From contig NC_085136.1 of the NCBI RefSeq assembly GCF_035046485.1, forward strand, positions 323,978,175 through 324,042,174: 64,000 nucleotides of DNA. Reading direction: 5' to 3'. A model generated the notes under the pieces. That model was not told the DNA's origin, ran no database searches, and was given only the letters and a program-made list of their open reading frames with translations. The position numbers and the translations under genes were made by a program. The DNA is from Aedes albopictus (taxonomy: Eukaryota > Arthropoda > Insecta > Diptera > Culicidae). Numbering within the stretch: the stretch's first letter is position 1; each line of letters starts with the position of its first letter. Positions 10,504 to 21,150 of the stretch are shown here, one piece after another.

Positions 10504-11230
10504 GGAGATTTGAAGGAGGTTTCATAGGGCTTTCACGGGAGTTTCAGGAGGGGGGTTGGAGGTGTTACAGGAGATTGCAAGAGCGTTTTTGGGAGATTCC
10601 GGAGGGTCTCAGGGGCTTTAGAGGAGGTCCGAGGGGTTTTTGGAGGCATTTCAAGAAGTTTCAAAGGATTTTTAGGAGGTTCCGGAGGCGTTACAGAAGC
10701 GTTTTCGGAGGTTTCTGTGAGTCTCAGGTGCGTTGCGTGGGGTCCAAGGGCGTTTCAAGGGGGTTTCGGTAGCATTTCAGGAAATTTCAGAGGATTTTCG
10801 GGTGGTTCTCTGAGGAAGTTTTCAGGAGTTCCAGAAGCGTTACAGGAGCGTTTTCAGATGTTTCAGAAGTTATCATGTACTTTACAGGGGATCCAAGGCG
10901 GATTCACGGTTTACGGAGTCCTTTCAGCAAGTTTCAGAGGATTTTCAGTGGGTTTTAGAGGCGTATTGGGCCATTCCGGAGGGTTTCAGGGGCGTTGCAG
11001 GAGATTTTGAGTGGGTTCGAGGGAACTACACTGTCGTGTGCAGCATAGTTGTCCCATGTTCTGTGGGATTCCCTGGTTATTTGGGACATGTATGCTGCAA
11101 ACGACATTGCAGTTTTTGAAAATACATTTTGGACCACTGCTTTCAGGTGAGCTTTAATTAGGTTTCAGAGGAATTTTAAAACGTTCATAAACGTTTCAAG
11201 CGGTTTCAGGAAGGTTTCAAGCAAGACACT
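10504..11230 (+). repeat. Degenerate GTTTCAG repeat, plus orientation
   Basis: Dense motifs such as gggggtttcgg, ggcgttacag and ggagcgttttc to about 11020. A short unique piece follows (11030-11130, containing cccatgttctgtggg), then the repeat resumes to 11230. The ORFs at 10575-11010 are repeat by-products. Confidence 0.65.
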
Positions 11231-13202
11231 CTAGACTGATCCATATTCAAGGGACCTCCTGGAGATTCTTAAACAAACATTGGACTTATCACTTGACAGT
11301 ACATAGTTGCAAGAACATTCGTCAATTCGATTAATTTCTGGAATTTACGGAATTTGGAAACCTTGTTGACCACTTTTTAGCGTATACCATCAGTACCCAA
11401 GTCAGAACCGGTGCAAGCAAGCCACTCGCCTCTCCCCCTTCGGGACCTGGGGTATTAGATGGAAAACTTGTTAAAAGTCATTATTGTTTCCGATAACTCT
11501 CGGAATGGAATGTCTTAAAGTTGGGAGCTCGAATGTCGAATAACGAGCTCGATTCGACATCCCTGCGGAGTAGGTAACAAGCAAACGGCAGAGCGCGTTC
11601 AAGCATACACAGATGAAATGTTCAAACATTTTAGAGACCATTCATTGACTTAACGCGCTGGCTGCTTCGGTCACAGAGGGTGTGTGAACGGAGGGACGGT
11701 AAAGGCGCTCTATCTCGACAGAAAATCAACATCAGCCTTCCTCGGTGTTATCATGTTTCTGCAACTCCCTTGTCCGAGTTGTGTAGCTAGTAGCAACTAG
11801 AGGTGTCCATAGCACCACCGAAACCATTTCCATACTCCGCTGACACTGTGTGCACTGCACAGTGCACACACAGGGCGACGACGACGAGATTGGGGTACGT
11901 GCAAGGCTACTATGGCCAAAGTTTCCTTCCTCGGCACGTATCGATGGTATTTCATATTCAGCTCTATGCTTCTCTCTGATGAGTTTTTACCTGCGTTTGG
12001 TGAACTGGGCGAATAGCGCTGCTGCTTCTACCGATTCTATTCACACATCCATTCCGGTACAAGACGTGTTTGCAGCAGCAGCTGCTGCTGCTACACCACC
12101 TACCTACTAGCACCGTGACCAAGAGGAGAAAGATTAACTGCAACTTTAGCTATTATGACAAGTAGTGGATGCGGAAAAAAGCGTGCGTCAGTGCAAGTTT
12201 GCCTGCCGACTCCGGGTGTACCTACATGATGATCCCCTCGTGTGTTGGTTGGTCTTGGTTGGCATATCCCAGCAGCAGCACCACATCTCAGAGTAGGAAG
12301 TGTTTGCCACTGAACAACCTACAAACCTCGACGATGTTGTTGTGTGCATACTACATATATGCCTTCGGAGCGCAGTGGCCTCACCACTCCTCGAACCACA
12401 TTCAAACAGTCCAACGGAGACGACGACGACGTTGACTGGACTTGGTTATGGCGACGACGACAGATGACGGTAGCATATATTGACTTAAGCCACACACGTG
12501 TATGCTTTTCTTTTCTGCGGGATAACACACTGCGACATCATAATATAATCATCATGCGGGAAAAAGACTTATTCTTCTTGGGGCTAGCGGGCACGTTCTG
12601 GGTTCTGTGCACGGTATTCACACGGCCAGATCTGATATTAAGGAGAGTGTCTCCAGGGGTGTATCGAGCGATGCGAACAACGATGGAATGCCGAACCACG
12701 TGCCACGACCCTGATTGGGCTGGGCATCGGGTTGTACCATATGCCGGGAAAAGTCTAAAAATGTAGAACTGCGTGGTTCGGAAAATTCTCTTCCACTAAT
12801 AGGGTCGTCGTGGTGATAATATGTGACTATCACCGCCGTAGGGGTGAACTGCAACTCGTCAGATGTATCGGACTACTCTTGCACCTTTATGTATGTTCAT
12901 GTGTAACTGGACATACAGACCAGGTGGGTGGTTCCTTGTTATTATCAACATCTACTTTCATGTCGAACCGGCCAGGCTACGAACATTCTTGGGGAAGATC
13001 GTGTAATCAACCCCATTTTGAAAAAAAGTAGTGGCTCAAAAGTGCGTCTATTTCTACTTTAAGCTCTAAGCTAAACCAAAACTAATGACAACGACTTTAG
13101 CAAAGCAAAGCAAAGCTAACTCTACACATCGTGGTTACTACTCCGTGATTGATTAGAACAGTCGAAGTTGCACAGAGAACCAATGACTAGCTTTTCGAGA
13201 GT
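11231..13202. other. Unique, GC-richer island without a supported gene
   Basis: About 2 kb of non-repetitive sequence. It contains a perfect 11-bp palindrome pair (tgtgtgcactg, 11847-11857, with its inverse at 11860-11870), a perfect 20-bp CAG/CTG palindrome at 12072-12091, and short GAC triplet runs near 12420-12470. The longest ORF (12344-12766, 140 codons) overlaps minus-strand ORFs and resembles no family. Unique GC-richer islands between repeats may be regulatory or untranslated DNA of a nearby gene. Confidence 0.35.
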
Positions 13203-13216
13203 TCAATGTTTGAAAG

Positions 13217-14700
13217 TCAATAACGATGCCGGCCAGGTCGCACGATTCACTGAACTGAAACTGAACTGAAACTGAACTGAAACTGAACTGAAACTGAACT
13301 GAAACTGAACTGAAACTGAACTGAAACTGAACTGAAACTGAACTGAAACTGAACTGAAACTGAACTGAAACTGAACTGAAACTGAACTGAAACTGAACTG
13401 AAACTGAACTGAAACTGAACTGAAACTGAACTGAAACTGAACTGAACTGAAACTGAACTGAAACTGAACTGAAACTGAACTGAAACTGAACTGAAACTGA
13501 ACTGAAACTGAACTGAAACTGAACTGAAACTGAACTGAAACTGAACTGAAACTGAACTGAAACTGAACTGAAACTGAACTGAAACTGAACTGAAACTGAA
13601 CTGAAACTGAACTGAAACTGAACTGAAACTGAACTGAAACTGAACTGAAACTGAACTGAAACTGAACTGAAACTGAACTGAAACTGAACTGAAACTGAAC
13701 TGAAACTGAACTGAAACTGAACTGAAACTGAACTGAAACTGAACTGAAACTGAACTGAAACTGAACTGAAACTGAACTGAAACTGAACTGAAACTGAACT
13801 GAAACTGAACTGAAACTGAACTGAAACTGAACTGAAACTGAACTGAAACTGAACTGAAACTGAACTGAAACTGAACTGAAACTGAACTGAAACTGAACTG
13901 AAACTGAACTGAAACTGAACTGAAACTGAACTGAAACTGAACTGAAACTGAACTGAAACTGAACTGAAACTGAACTGAAACTGAACTGAAACTGAACTGA
14001 AACTGAACTGAAACTGAACTGAAACTGAACTGAAACTGAACTGAAACTGAACTGAAACTGAACTGAAACTGAACTGAAACTGAACTGAAACTGAACTGAA
14101 ACTGAACTGAAACTGAACTGAAACTGAACTGAAACTGAACTGAAACTGAACTGAAACTGAACTGAAACTGAACTGAAACTGAACTGAAACTGAACTGAAA
14201 CTGAACTGAAACTGAACTGAAACTGAACTGAAACTGAACTGAAACTGAACTGAAACTGAACTGAAACTGAACTGAAACTGAACTGAAACTGAACTGAAAC
14301 TGAACTGAAACTGAACTGAAACTGAACTGAAACTGAACTGAAACTGAACTGAAACTGAACTGAAACTGAACTGAAACTAAACTGAAACTGAACTGAAACT
14401 GAACGGAATTGAAACCGAACTGAAACTGAACTGAAACTGAACTGAAACTGAACTGTAACTAAACTGTAACTAAACTGAAACTGAACTGAAATTGAACTGA
14501 AACTGAACTGAAACTGAACTGAAACTGAACTGAAACTGAACTGAAACTGAACTGAAACTGAACTGAAACTGAACTGAAACTGAACTGAAACTGAACTGAA
14601 ACTGAACTGAAACTGAACTGAAACTGAAACTGAATTGAAACCGAACTGAAACTGTACTGTGATTGAACTGAAACATAGCAATAGTAAAAATCAATAACGA
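13217..14700. repeat. 10-bp direct repeat flanking the minisatellite
   Basis: tcaataacga occurs at 13217-13226 and again at 14691-14700, just outside the two ends of the 11-bp array. It may be a target-site duplication of an element that carried the seed repeat, or chance. Confidence 0.4.
13250..14674. repeat. 11-bp minisatellite (CTGAACTGAAA)n, about 130 units
   Basis: The unit ctgaactgaaa repeats with almost no variation from 13250 to about 14375, except one shortened unit near 13437-13447. From about 14378 to 14674 the units vary (aactaaactg, gaacggaattg, ctgtaactaaac, ctgtactgtgattg). The homogeneous left part and variable right edge suggest recent expansion from one side. Because 11 is not a multiple of 3, the minus strand reads an 11-residue period (FQFSFSSVSVQ) over 33 bp. 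Those ORFs are artefacts of the array. Confidence 0.95.
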
Positions 14701-14825
14701 CGTCCTCTGCAACGAAAAAGTACTTGAGAACAAGGATGGTTTCAATTATGGCAATCGTTTGACTCATTTATCTGAAATTCAGTTCGGAACCCTAATATTG
14801 AAATGTGGTATTCGGCGTGCTGGAT

Positions 14826-15121
14826 CATTTGGCCGAATGCCGTTTGGCCGAAAGCACATTTGGCCGAAAGGGTCATTTGGTCGAACGTCTTTTGTCCGAA
14901 GCATAACTCGAAAGAACAGCCTATGATTCAAAGAAGGAAAAATCTCTAATCAAATATTGGCAAATGCAGCGCCACCTAATCTCTGAATGGTGAAACGGGA
15001 AAGAAAAGCCTATGATTAAAAGAAGGAAATATTTCTGATAATCAAATTGGCAACTGGAATGTCAAATAGTTCCTCTGAATTCTTTTGATCATAATTCGGC
15101 CAAACGGCATTCGGCCAAATG
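14826..15121. mobile_element. MITE with CATTTGGCCGAATGCC termini (296 bp)
   Basis: Perfect 27-bp inverted termini lie at 14826-14852 and 15095-15121. Outside the left terminus are more copies of the motif (catttggccgaaaggg, catttggtcgaac). The interior holds an imperfect tandem duplication of about 70 bp: gcctatgattcaaagaagga near 14920 and gcctatgattaaaagaagga near 15009. No ORF; target duplication not evident. Confidence 0.75.
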
Positions 15122-15185
15122 GCCAGACACTTTGTACATTAGTGTTTTTTCTACAAATATTACCAAGGACGCCATTTTCTCCCTC

Positions 15186-15314
15186 TTTTTGATGTTCATT
15201 CACTGCGAAAAAGCATTCGATTGTCTGAACTACGCAAATCTATGGGGCACCCTGAGACGCAAGGGAGTTCCGGATTAAATCGTCATCCTTATCGAAGCGT
15301 ATTACGAGGTTTTT
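15186..15314 (+). pseudogene. Non-LTR retrotransposon reverse-transcriptase fragment
   Basis: Translation gives FIHCEKAFDCLNYANLW then GTLRRKGVPD, a stop, and IVILIEAYYEVF. This matches the start of the reverse-transcriptase palm domain of non-LTR elements, where the pattern is FxDFEKAFDSxN...LW..L...G.P.K(I/L)V.LI...Y. The usual D before the FEKAFD run is replaced by H and there is an in-frame stop, so it is a dead fragment of about 43 codons. The spacing resembles RTE-like reverse transcriptases, but the clade is uncertain. It is cut off at its 3' side by the SINE starting near 15326. Confidence 0.75.
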
Positions 15315-15325
15315 ACTGTATTAAA

Positions 15326-15568
15326 GACAATTTACACTGTCTTAAGCCAAAGGCTGCACAGACTGAACACATTACTCAACCAGACAACACACAGAACACC
15401 CAGTGGCTCAGTGATGAATTTTTGTTTAACGAAAAGTTTCTACCGACTGGAGCGGGAATCGAACTCACACTACGAGCCTTACGATACGCCTAGACCAATG
15501 AGAGTATATTAGACTCTCATTGCGCCTAGACGACTGCCGCCGCTAACCGCACGGCCACGAAACCCACA
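15326..15568 (-). mobile_element. tRNA-Ser/Leu-like SINE carrying a microinsertion
   Basis: On the minus strand the head contains a tRNA-like A box (ggccgtgcggttagcggcgg) and a B box (agttcgattcc, at 15455-15465 on the plus strand). The body shares cagtggctcagtg-type and acaactgtct-like segments with the copy at 31036-31256. The long variable-arm region suggests descent from a class II tRNA. Inside the head is a 27-bp palindrome with a 9-bp direct repeat (15487-15531). Confidence 0.75.
15487..15531. repeat. 27-bp palindromic microinsertion with 9-bp direct repeats
   Basis: The repeat cgcctagac occurs at 15487-15495 and 15523-15531. Between them (15496-15522) is a hairpin with perfect 10-bp arms, caatgagagt and actctcattg, around atattag. 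The related SINE at 31036-31256 has no such insert at this position, so removing the insert and one repeat copy gives the family sequence. Confidence 0.8.
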
Positions 15569-15574
15569 AGTAGG

Positions 15575-15720
15575 GTATAACTTTTTTTATAGGTTTCGGA
15601 TCACTTTACGGTCTTGGACAAAGTTGATTTGCATTTAATCACCTACAAGAATACCAAGCGCTTACAACGCCATCTAGTGGTAAAAATCGAAAATTTAAGA
15701 TTTATGAATTCATTTGGCCC
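15575..15720 (+). mobile_element. Fragment related to the hAT-like MITE interior
   Basis: Shares ordered blocks with 9825-9990: gtataactttttt, ttggatcact/ttcggatcact, tcttcaacaaagttg/tcttggacaaagttg, acgcttacagcgcc/agcgcttacaacgcc, and catttggcc. No termini are present, so it is a remnant. Confidence 0.6.
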
Positions 15721-15886
15721 ATACGAACTTCTTGCTCGTTGAATTTTAGCAAGAATTCTTCCAACGCTTCCTCCATGTATCTCTTTGGGATGCTTTCCTG
15801 TGCATGTTTTTCTGAAAAAGTTCTTTATTGATTCTTCAGATATTACTCCATGCATTCAGAGATTCTCTTAGGCTGTTATTCAGAGA

Positions 15887-16350
15887 TAGGGTAGGAGCGG
15901 AGTTTCGGCAATAGTGTGGTATTCAGCCTGTTACGATCTAAATTGGCATAAATTTATTGTTTACTAGTAGATTCTAATATAATATGATGATAACAGCTGT
16001 GAAAACCATACATTTTGATTAAAAACCGGAAGAAAAAACATGTTTTCTTAAAAAATTAGCTCCCATATATCTATTTTGGCCAGGGTTTTTCTAATTTGGT
16101 CACTCCCATAAGAAATACACGTTATTGGTCAAAATAGAAACCAAAGCTGAGAATATGGCCAAAACTGCGGCAATGCTTCTATTTTGGCCAGTGCCACTTT
16201 TAATACAAAAAGACAAGTATTAGCTTGATTTCTGCATTTTTCTAATAAAGTATAGATTGAAACTTTTCATTTAACACATCGATAGTTTTCATTGAATTAT
16301 TGGTTATTTTTATAAAAATGAGAGTGGCCAAAACCGGTGCCCGCACCCTA
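15887..16350. mobile_element. Probable MITE with TAGGGT termini
   Basis: The left end tagggtaggagcggagtttc and the right end (inverted: tagggtgcgggcaccggttt) share the first bases and the overall pattern. The interior repeats ctattttggcca in several places (near 16072, 16179). No target duplication is found and the left end is diverged. Confidence 0.4.
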
Positions 16351-16369
16351 GCTCTATTAAATTCTCAAG

Positions 16370-17100
16370 AGAATCTTCTCCAGGGGTTTTACCAGAAGTT
16401 TTTCTAGGGATTACATATTCAATTTTTTTTCAGGGATTCTTCTAGGAAAAAAAACACTCCAGATTCTGGCATCATCAAGAAATTGTTCAAGAAATTCTTC
16501 AATATATACCTGCAGTGGATTTTCCATTTTTTTTTTCAAGTAACCTTCAGAGATACCTTCAATTTTTTTTTTAAATAAATTTCTTCTGTGGAGAGAAGAA
16601 TTTATCCAAAATTTTGTTTTTGCTTCTGCAGGAATTCCTTCAGAAACTTCTCCAGGTAGTACTTTAGGGATTTTTGTGCACTAAACCCCACAGAAATTGT
16701 ATAGGGAATGCTACAAATAATTAAGAAATTGTATAGAGAACTCGTCTAAGAATTTATTTTGAGATATCTCAAGGAGTTCATCAAAGGAATCCTTAAGAAA
16801 ATCCTCCAGGAATCTCTACGAAGTTTATTTTTCAAGAATTCTCCAAATTATTTATCTGTAATTTCTGGAGGAATTTTTGCAATCATTTTGTAGAATATTC
16901 TTTAACAAATTCTCCAGGATTTCTCCAAGAATTCCTCCAGACAATTTTCGAGCAATTTTACCTTTGAGATACTGTCAGAGTTTCTTCAGAAGTTTCTTAT
17001 GATTTTTTTTCTAAGAATTAAAGAGGTATCTTAAGCAGTTTCTTCAGGAATTGATTCTGGAATTACTTTATAGGTAATTCCGGAATTTGTTTCACAAACT
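16370..17100. repeat. Degenerate GGAATTCC-type repeat
   Basis: Irregular copies of motifs such as ttctccaggaattcc, ttcctccagacaatt and gaaattcttc, with a weak 12-24-bp periodicity. Long poly-T runs interrupt it. Confidence 0.55.
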
Positions 17101-17460
17101 TTTGTTCCCTCCATAAAATGTTCCATCTCTTGATTGATTGCCTTCTGACTTACCACTGCGGTGCTGAAGATACTTGATAACATTATGTTAATCTCATTAC
17201 TGTACAAGTTTGCAAATTAATTACCGACAAATAATTGATTCAAGCATGCTTGAAAAGTTTGTTTTCCTTAGAATGCAAAGCTACTGAAATAAAATTCTAT
17301 GAACTTGATGTTTCCGACAAAGTTTTGAGTACAATATTAAGCAGCTTTCAAGCTGCTCAGGAGTTCCATTCGGAACTTTATCGGAACATTGTGAATCTTA
17401 AAAGTGCATTTAGTCATGAAGAGCGAAACATTTGTTTACTTGGGTTCCTTCTAGGTTATC
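17101..17460. other. Unique AT-rich segment
   Basis: An 87-codon ORF at 17235-17498 reads MIQACLKSLFSLECKATE and continues with a moderately coding-like composition, but it ends inside repeat sequence and matches no family I know. Low support for a gene. Confidence 0.25.
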
Positions 17461-17754
17461 TGGATTTCCTTCAGCGCTTTCTGCGGGAATTTCTTTAGAA
17501 ATTCCTTCAGGGATTCTTTCAAGATTTTTTTCCAGTATTACTCGAAGAACTTCTGGAAGAAAATCACTGGAGGACTATCTGAAATAAATTTCTGCAGGAA
17601 TTTATGAAGGAATCCCTGCAGATATTTGTGACGAAACTGCAGGAGCAATTTCTAAAACACAGTACGAATTTCTTCAGAAATCCCTGAGGAAATTTTTCAA
17701 GAAACTACTGAAAGAATCCTTGGAAGACTTTCGGAAGGAATCTCTGTAGGGGTT
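17461..17754. repeat. Degenerate GGAATTCC-type repeat
   Basis: Motifs such as ctgcaggaatttatgaagga and gaaatccctgaggaaat recur. It continues on the far side of the TTAA element at 18281. Confidence 0.55.
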
Positions 17755-17847
17755 TTAACCTTTCATGACGCGCGCCTGTTTGATCCTGAAATTGCACCGC
17801 GCTCGCGCTGTATACGACGAGCGAGGTTTTTTTTGGTAGTGTTGTAC

Positions 17848-18073
17848 GGCTCTATCCCATTTGGCATAACGCCATTTGGCGTAATGCCGTTTGGTATAAT
17901 GCCATTTGGCATAGAAGCCATTCGGCAAAACGGTTATTTGACATAATGGCCATTTGGCATAACAAGGATTATGCACATTCTTACCAAGAAGGCTGTTCTT
18001 CGTATTATGCCAAAAAGCATTATTCCAAATGGCCGTCATGCCAAATGGCCTTTATGCCAAATGGAATAGAGCC
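17848..18073. mobile_element. Nested MITE with GGCTCTAT termini and internal CATTTGGC repeats
   Basis: The left terminus ggctctatcccatttggcat and the right terminus (inverted: ggctctattccatttggcat) differ by one base. The flanks gtgttgtac (17839-17847) and gcgttgtac (18074-18082) match at 8 of 9 bp and look like a target duplication. The interior repeats catttggcataa-like units. Confidence 0.8.
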
Positions 18074-18088
18074 GCGTTGTACTTTTTA

Positions 18089-18251
18089 GGGGCTGTCCAT
18101 TAATTACGTAAGGGATTTTTTACGATTTTTTGACACCCCCACCCCCCTTGTAAGATTTTTTGTATGAGAGCCCAAAAATTTTTGTATAGCTCGTAAGATT
18201 TTTCAAACCCCCCTCCCCCTATAAACCCTTACGTAATTAATGGACAGCCCC
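18089..18251. mobile_element. Nested PIF/Harbinger-like MITE (163 bp)
   Basis: Termini ggggctgtccattaattacg and its inverted copy at the right end are perfect over 26 bp. TTA flanks both sides (18086-18088 and 18252-18254), the duplication typical of PIF/Harbinger. The interior includes ccccaccccccc and cccccctcccc tracts. It lies 15 bp from the previous MITE, so both sit in the same host element. Confidence 0.85.
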
Positions 18252-18280
18252 TTACAACGGCGCGTGTTCTGAAGGGTTAA

Positions 18281-18530
18281 AGAAAATTTTGGAGGAATTT
18301 TTGAAAAACTCCTTGGAAGAACTTTTGAAGACAATCCTTGCTTTAGCTCCTTTAGAATGCCCGAAAACTCTGAGAAGTTTGCTGGATAAAATCTTTGATA
18401 AAATTTCTGAAGAAAATCTCAAGTAAATCCCTGTAGAAATCTCAGAAAGTACCCTTGAACAAATCTGCAAAAAAATATCAAAAGAAATCTCTGGGAAATT
18501 TGTGAAGAAATGTCCGGATTATTAAAAGGT
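18281..18530. repeat. Degenerate GGAATTCC-type repeat
   Basis: Continuation of 17461-17754 (ttggaggaatttttg, gaagaaatctcaag). Confidence 0.5.
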
Positions 18531-18539
18531 TCTGGACCG

Positions 18540-20220
18540 ACTTGGAATCAATTCCGCCACCCTCAGCGTGGCATTCCTCAATACCCACGAGTTGACCGGT
18601 TCGGTCATAGGCTCTATATCGATACATGTGCTCTATAGATTATACGTACTGTTCCTACTGAACTTTTGTTGCAAATATACTGAACTAGCAAATGCAACTA
18701 GAAACCTTTCCGAACATCTGCAGCCAGCTTCAGGGAATAACATGTCTGTTGCAATATATTTTTGCAACTCGACGTATTCCACTATTTAAGCTAAACTCAA
18801 ACCCTCACATTTTAAAAGCTTTACCTAGCCTACATAAAATATACATCCAGTAACATGTCACCATCATCAAGCAACCCCTAACCTGACCCTAGCCACCCAA
18901 GCCAACCGCCACCGCACTAAAGTCATCCTGCCTGCCATATTCCACGCTTAGGCCCATCCAGTGCCGTGCAGCAATGTGCACGTCCGTACGTGGACAAGTG
19001 TCTGTATATGTGTAACTTTGTCGCCCCCGTTTGTCGGCATTGAGGTTTTTATTCCCCGCCTCCCAGACCATCCCACCACACACGGGTTACAATAACCAGC
19101 CATCCAGAGGAAAGAGGAGTTCGACGTGGATTTGCCAGGGAAAATGTTTTCCCCCCGCAGTTCGCTGCCCACGTGTCCCATTCCACACGGCCCACGGTGA
19201 TGGCACCTCCACCCCACGTGCGGTGGACCACTTTGCGATGGTTGAACCGTTCTGAATGGCGGCGGCGAGAGCAAAAAAGCTCCAGTTGATTGCATGGAAA
19301 ATCCATACAAAACGACAACTGAAACCTCTGGGGAAAGCGCATGGAGCAGCAGCGAAAATACTCGTCGAGAGACTCCGCACCATACTCGGCTCGGCAAAAC
19401 GTGCAGTAAAGCCCTTTTGTAAACCGGGGCGGGGCGGGGGCGAGTTAGTTGGGGTGTCCATTGAAAAAGCCATACGAAAACGGTTCCTGTGCACCCACCG
19501 CGACCGGCTCTGACTCCTGCTGCATCACCATCGACAGTCAAGTGGTCTTTGGTGGTGGTTCAATACTCGTTATTGTGCACCTCCGGAGAGGTTCACACGT
19601 ATCTACCACCATGCTGCCGGATGGTCGGATCTCGGATGGTGACGGCCAACCGGATGGGGCTCCGGTAGCCTTCCACACGGGGGCAGCATTTTTCACATCC
19701 AGTCCCGCTCAATTCCCAATGCTGGGGAGTGCTGGAACTCTAGCTGGCTGATTGGTCCAGCTATGGCAAGATGGCAGTTTCTCACTCGTGCGGTACACTC
19801 GATAAAGGAAGCCGGAGCCGTCGGGATGATTGTTGGTGCAAAACGTGATGTGAAAACCCGGCTTGCCATGGTGCAATCAACTCTGGACCAGGACAGCTTA
19901 GTTTATGTTCATATTGTGCGGCTATTTAGATGTGTTGGAATACAAATGTTCCTGAAACTCCAGTATCTGATTTTTTTTTCTGATGGAAACCTCAAAAACG
20001 AATGTAATGGAGACCTCAAAACAGTTTGGTTACGAATATAGACGATTCACCTGCAAATATCGAACTTAGTGGATCTTATCGAAAGAATGAGATAAACAAT
20101 AACATTTTTATGATCATAGAAATACAAAATTATGAATTTAAGATATGTTATGTTTAGTTTTCTGATTGATGTAAAAAAAAAGAAAACAAAATTACCAAAA
20201 CATGAAAAACAAGTCTGATT
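18540..20220. other. Unique GC-rich island, no supported gene
   Basis: Non-repetitive, GC-rich from about 18880 to 19890. Overlapping ORFs on both strands (the longest 197 codons, minus, 18948-19541) are mutually exclusive, have no domain I recognise, and are rich in residues expected of read-through in GC-rich DNA. A noncoding transcript or regulatory function is possible but not shown. Confidence 0.35.
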
Positions 20221-20375
20221 CATTTATATATTTATTGAACTTAAACAAAGTTAGGCCCCATCCGCATTTGTTTTCCTTTTGACAAGTTTCTTGTAAAGTC
20301 ATTGTCCTTGTTTTTTAAATTTAAACTCAGGTGGAAGTTCTTTGTTTTCCCCTGACACTACTTACTTTGAAAAAT

Positions 20376-21150
20376 CATAACTCAAGAACGAAGCATCGTA
20401 GAAACAATTTTTTTTTAGAAAATGAAAGAAATTTTTCTCAGGAATACAAAAAAAATATGGAAAGAAAAAAGTTTTTCACAAAATTTTCCACGGTTGTGGA
20501 AATTTATAAAGAAAAGCCGGAAAAACTATGCCCGAACTCGCGGGAAGTTTAAAAAAAAATATTTTTAAGAAGGTAGTTTCATAACATTTGATGGCTGAAA
20601 TTTTTGGAATGCACCTGTTTTTCGTTCTTGAGTTATGGCCAATTATGTGAAAAATGACCATATAATATATTCTTCCATGTATATTTTTCACAAAAATGAC
20701 CATAATTCAAGAAAGAAAAAAAAGTCCATTCCAATTTTGTGGAAACTGTTTTCCACTTTATATATTTTTTTGATTCCTGAGAAAATTTGCTTTCATTTTC
20801 ATTAATAAACTTTGTTTCTACGATGCTTCGTTCTTGAGTTATAATTCTTCGAAGAAAAGGCTTATATGTTACATTTGGACATTTTTCAACAAAATTGGCC
20901 ATAACTAAAAAACAAAAAAGAAGTGCATTCCAAAAATTTCAGCGATTAAGTTTATGAAATAATCTTCCCAATAATATTTTTCTTGGAAATTTTCCACGAG
21001 TTCGGGCATTGTTTTTCCGGCTTTTTTTTACGTATTTCTTCAACTGTGGAATACTTTTTCCAGTTCATATTTTTTTGGATTTCTGAAAAAGTTTACTTTC
21101 ATTTTCTAAAAAAACTTTGTTTCCATGATGCTTAGTTCTTGAGATATGAT
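20376..21150. repeat. AT-rich foldback repeat with three related segments
   Basis: The segment from ctcaagaacgaagcatcgta (20381) through ttttccac and gcccgaactcg (about 20380-20540) recurs inverted at about 20990-21145 (gagttcgggcat, tttttccgg, ttccatgatgcttagttctt). A partial inverted copy lies at about 20745-20843 (tacgatgcttcgttcttgag). This forms a long imperfect hairpin without clear terminal duplications, probably a decayed foldback element. Confidence 0.6.

Larger units (their letters stand above)
17759..18276. mobile_element. TTAA-flanked piggyBac-like MITE, split by two insertions
   Basis: TTAA occurs at 17755-17758 and 18277-18280. The termini, cctttcatgacgcgcgcc and (inverted) cccttcagaacacgcgcc, match at 14 of 18 positions. 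TTAA duplication is diagnostic of piggyBac-type insertion. Removing the two nested MITEs and one copy of each target duplication leaves about 117 bp, close to the 115-bp TTAA element at 47826-47940. No transposase. Confidence 0.75.

Noticed and set aside
13203..14767. Minus-strand ORFs of up to 492 codons with the period FQFSFSSVSVQ
   Set aside because: They are translations of an 11-bp minisatellite, open in three frames at once, with no start context or unique domain.
18948..19541. 197-codon minus ORF in GC-rich DNA
   Set aside because: Overlaps four other ORFs in both directions, has no recognisable motif, and is as expected for a region with few stop codons.
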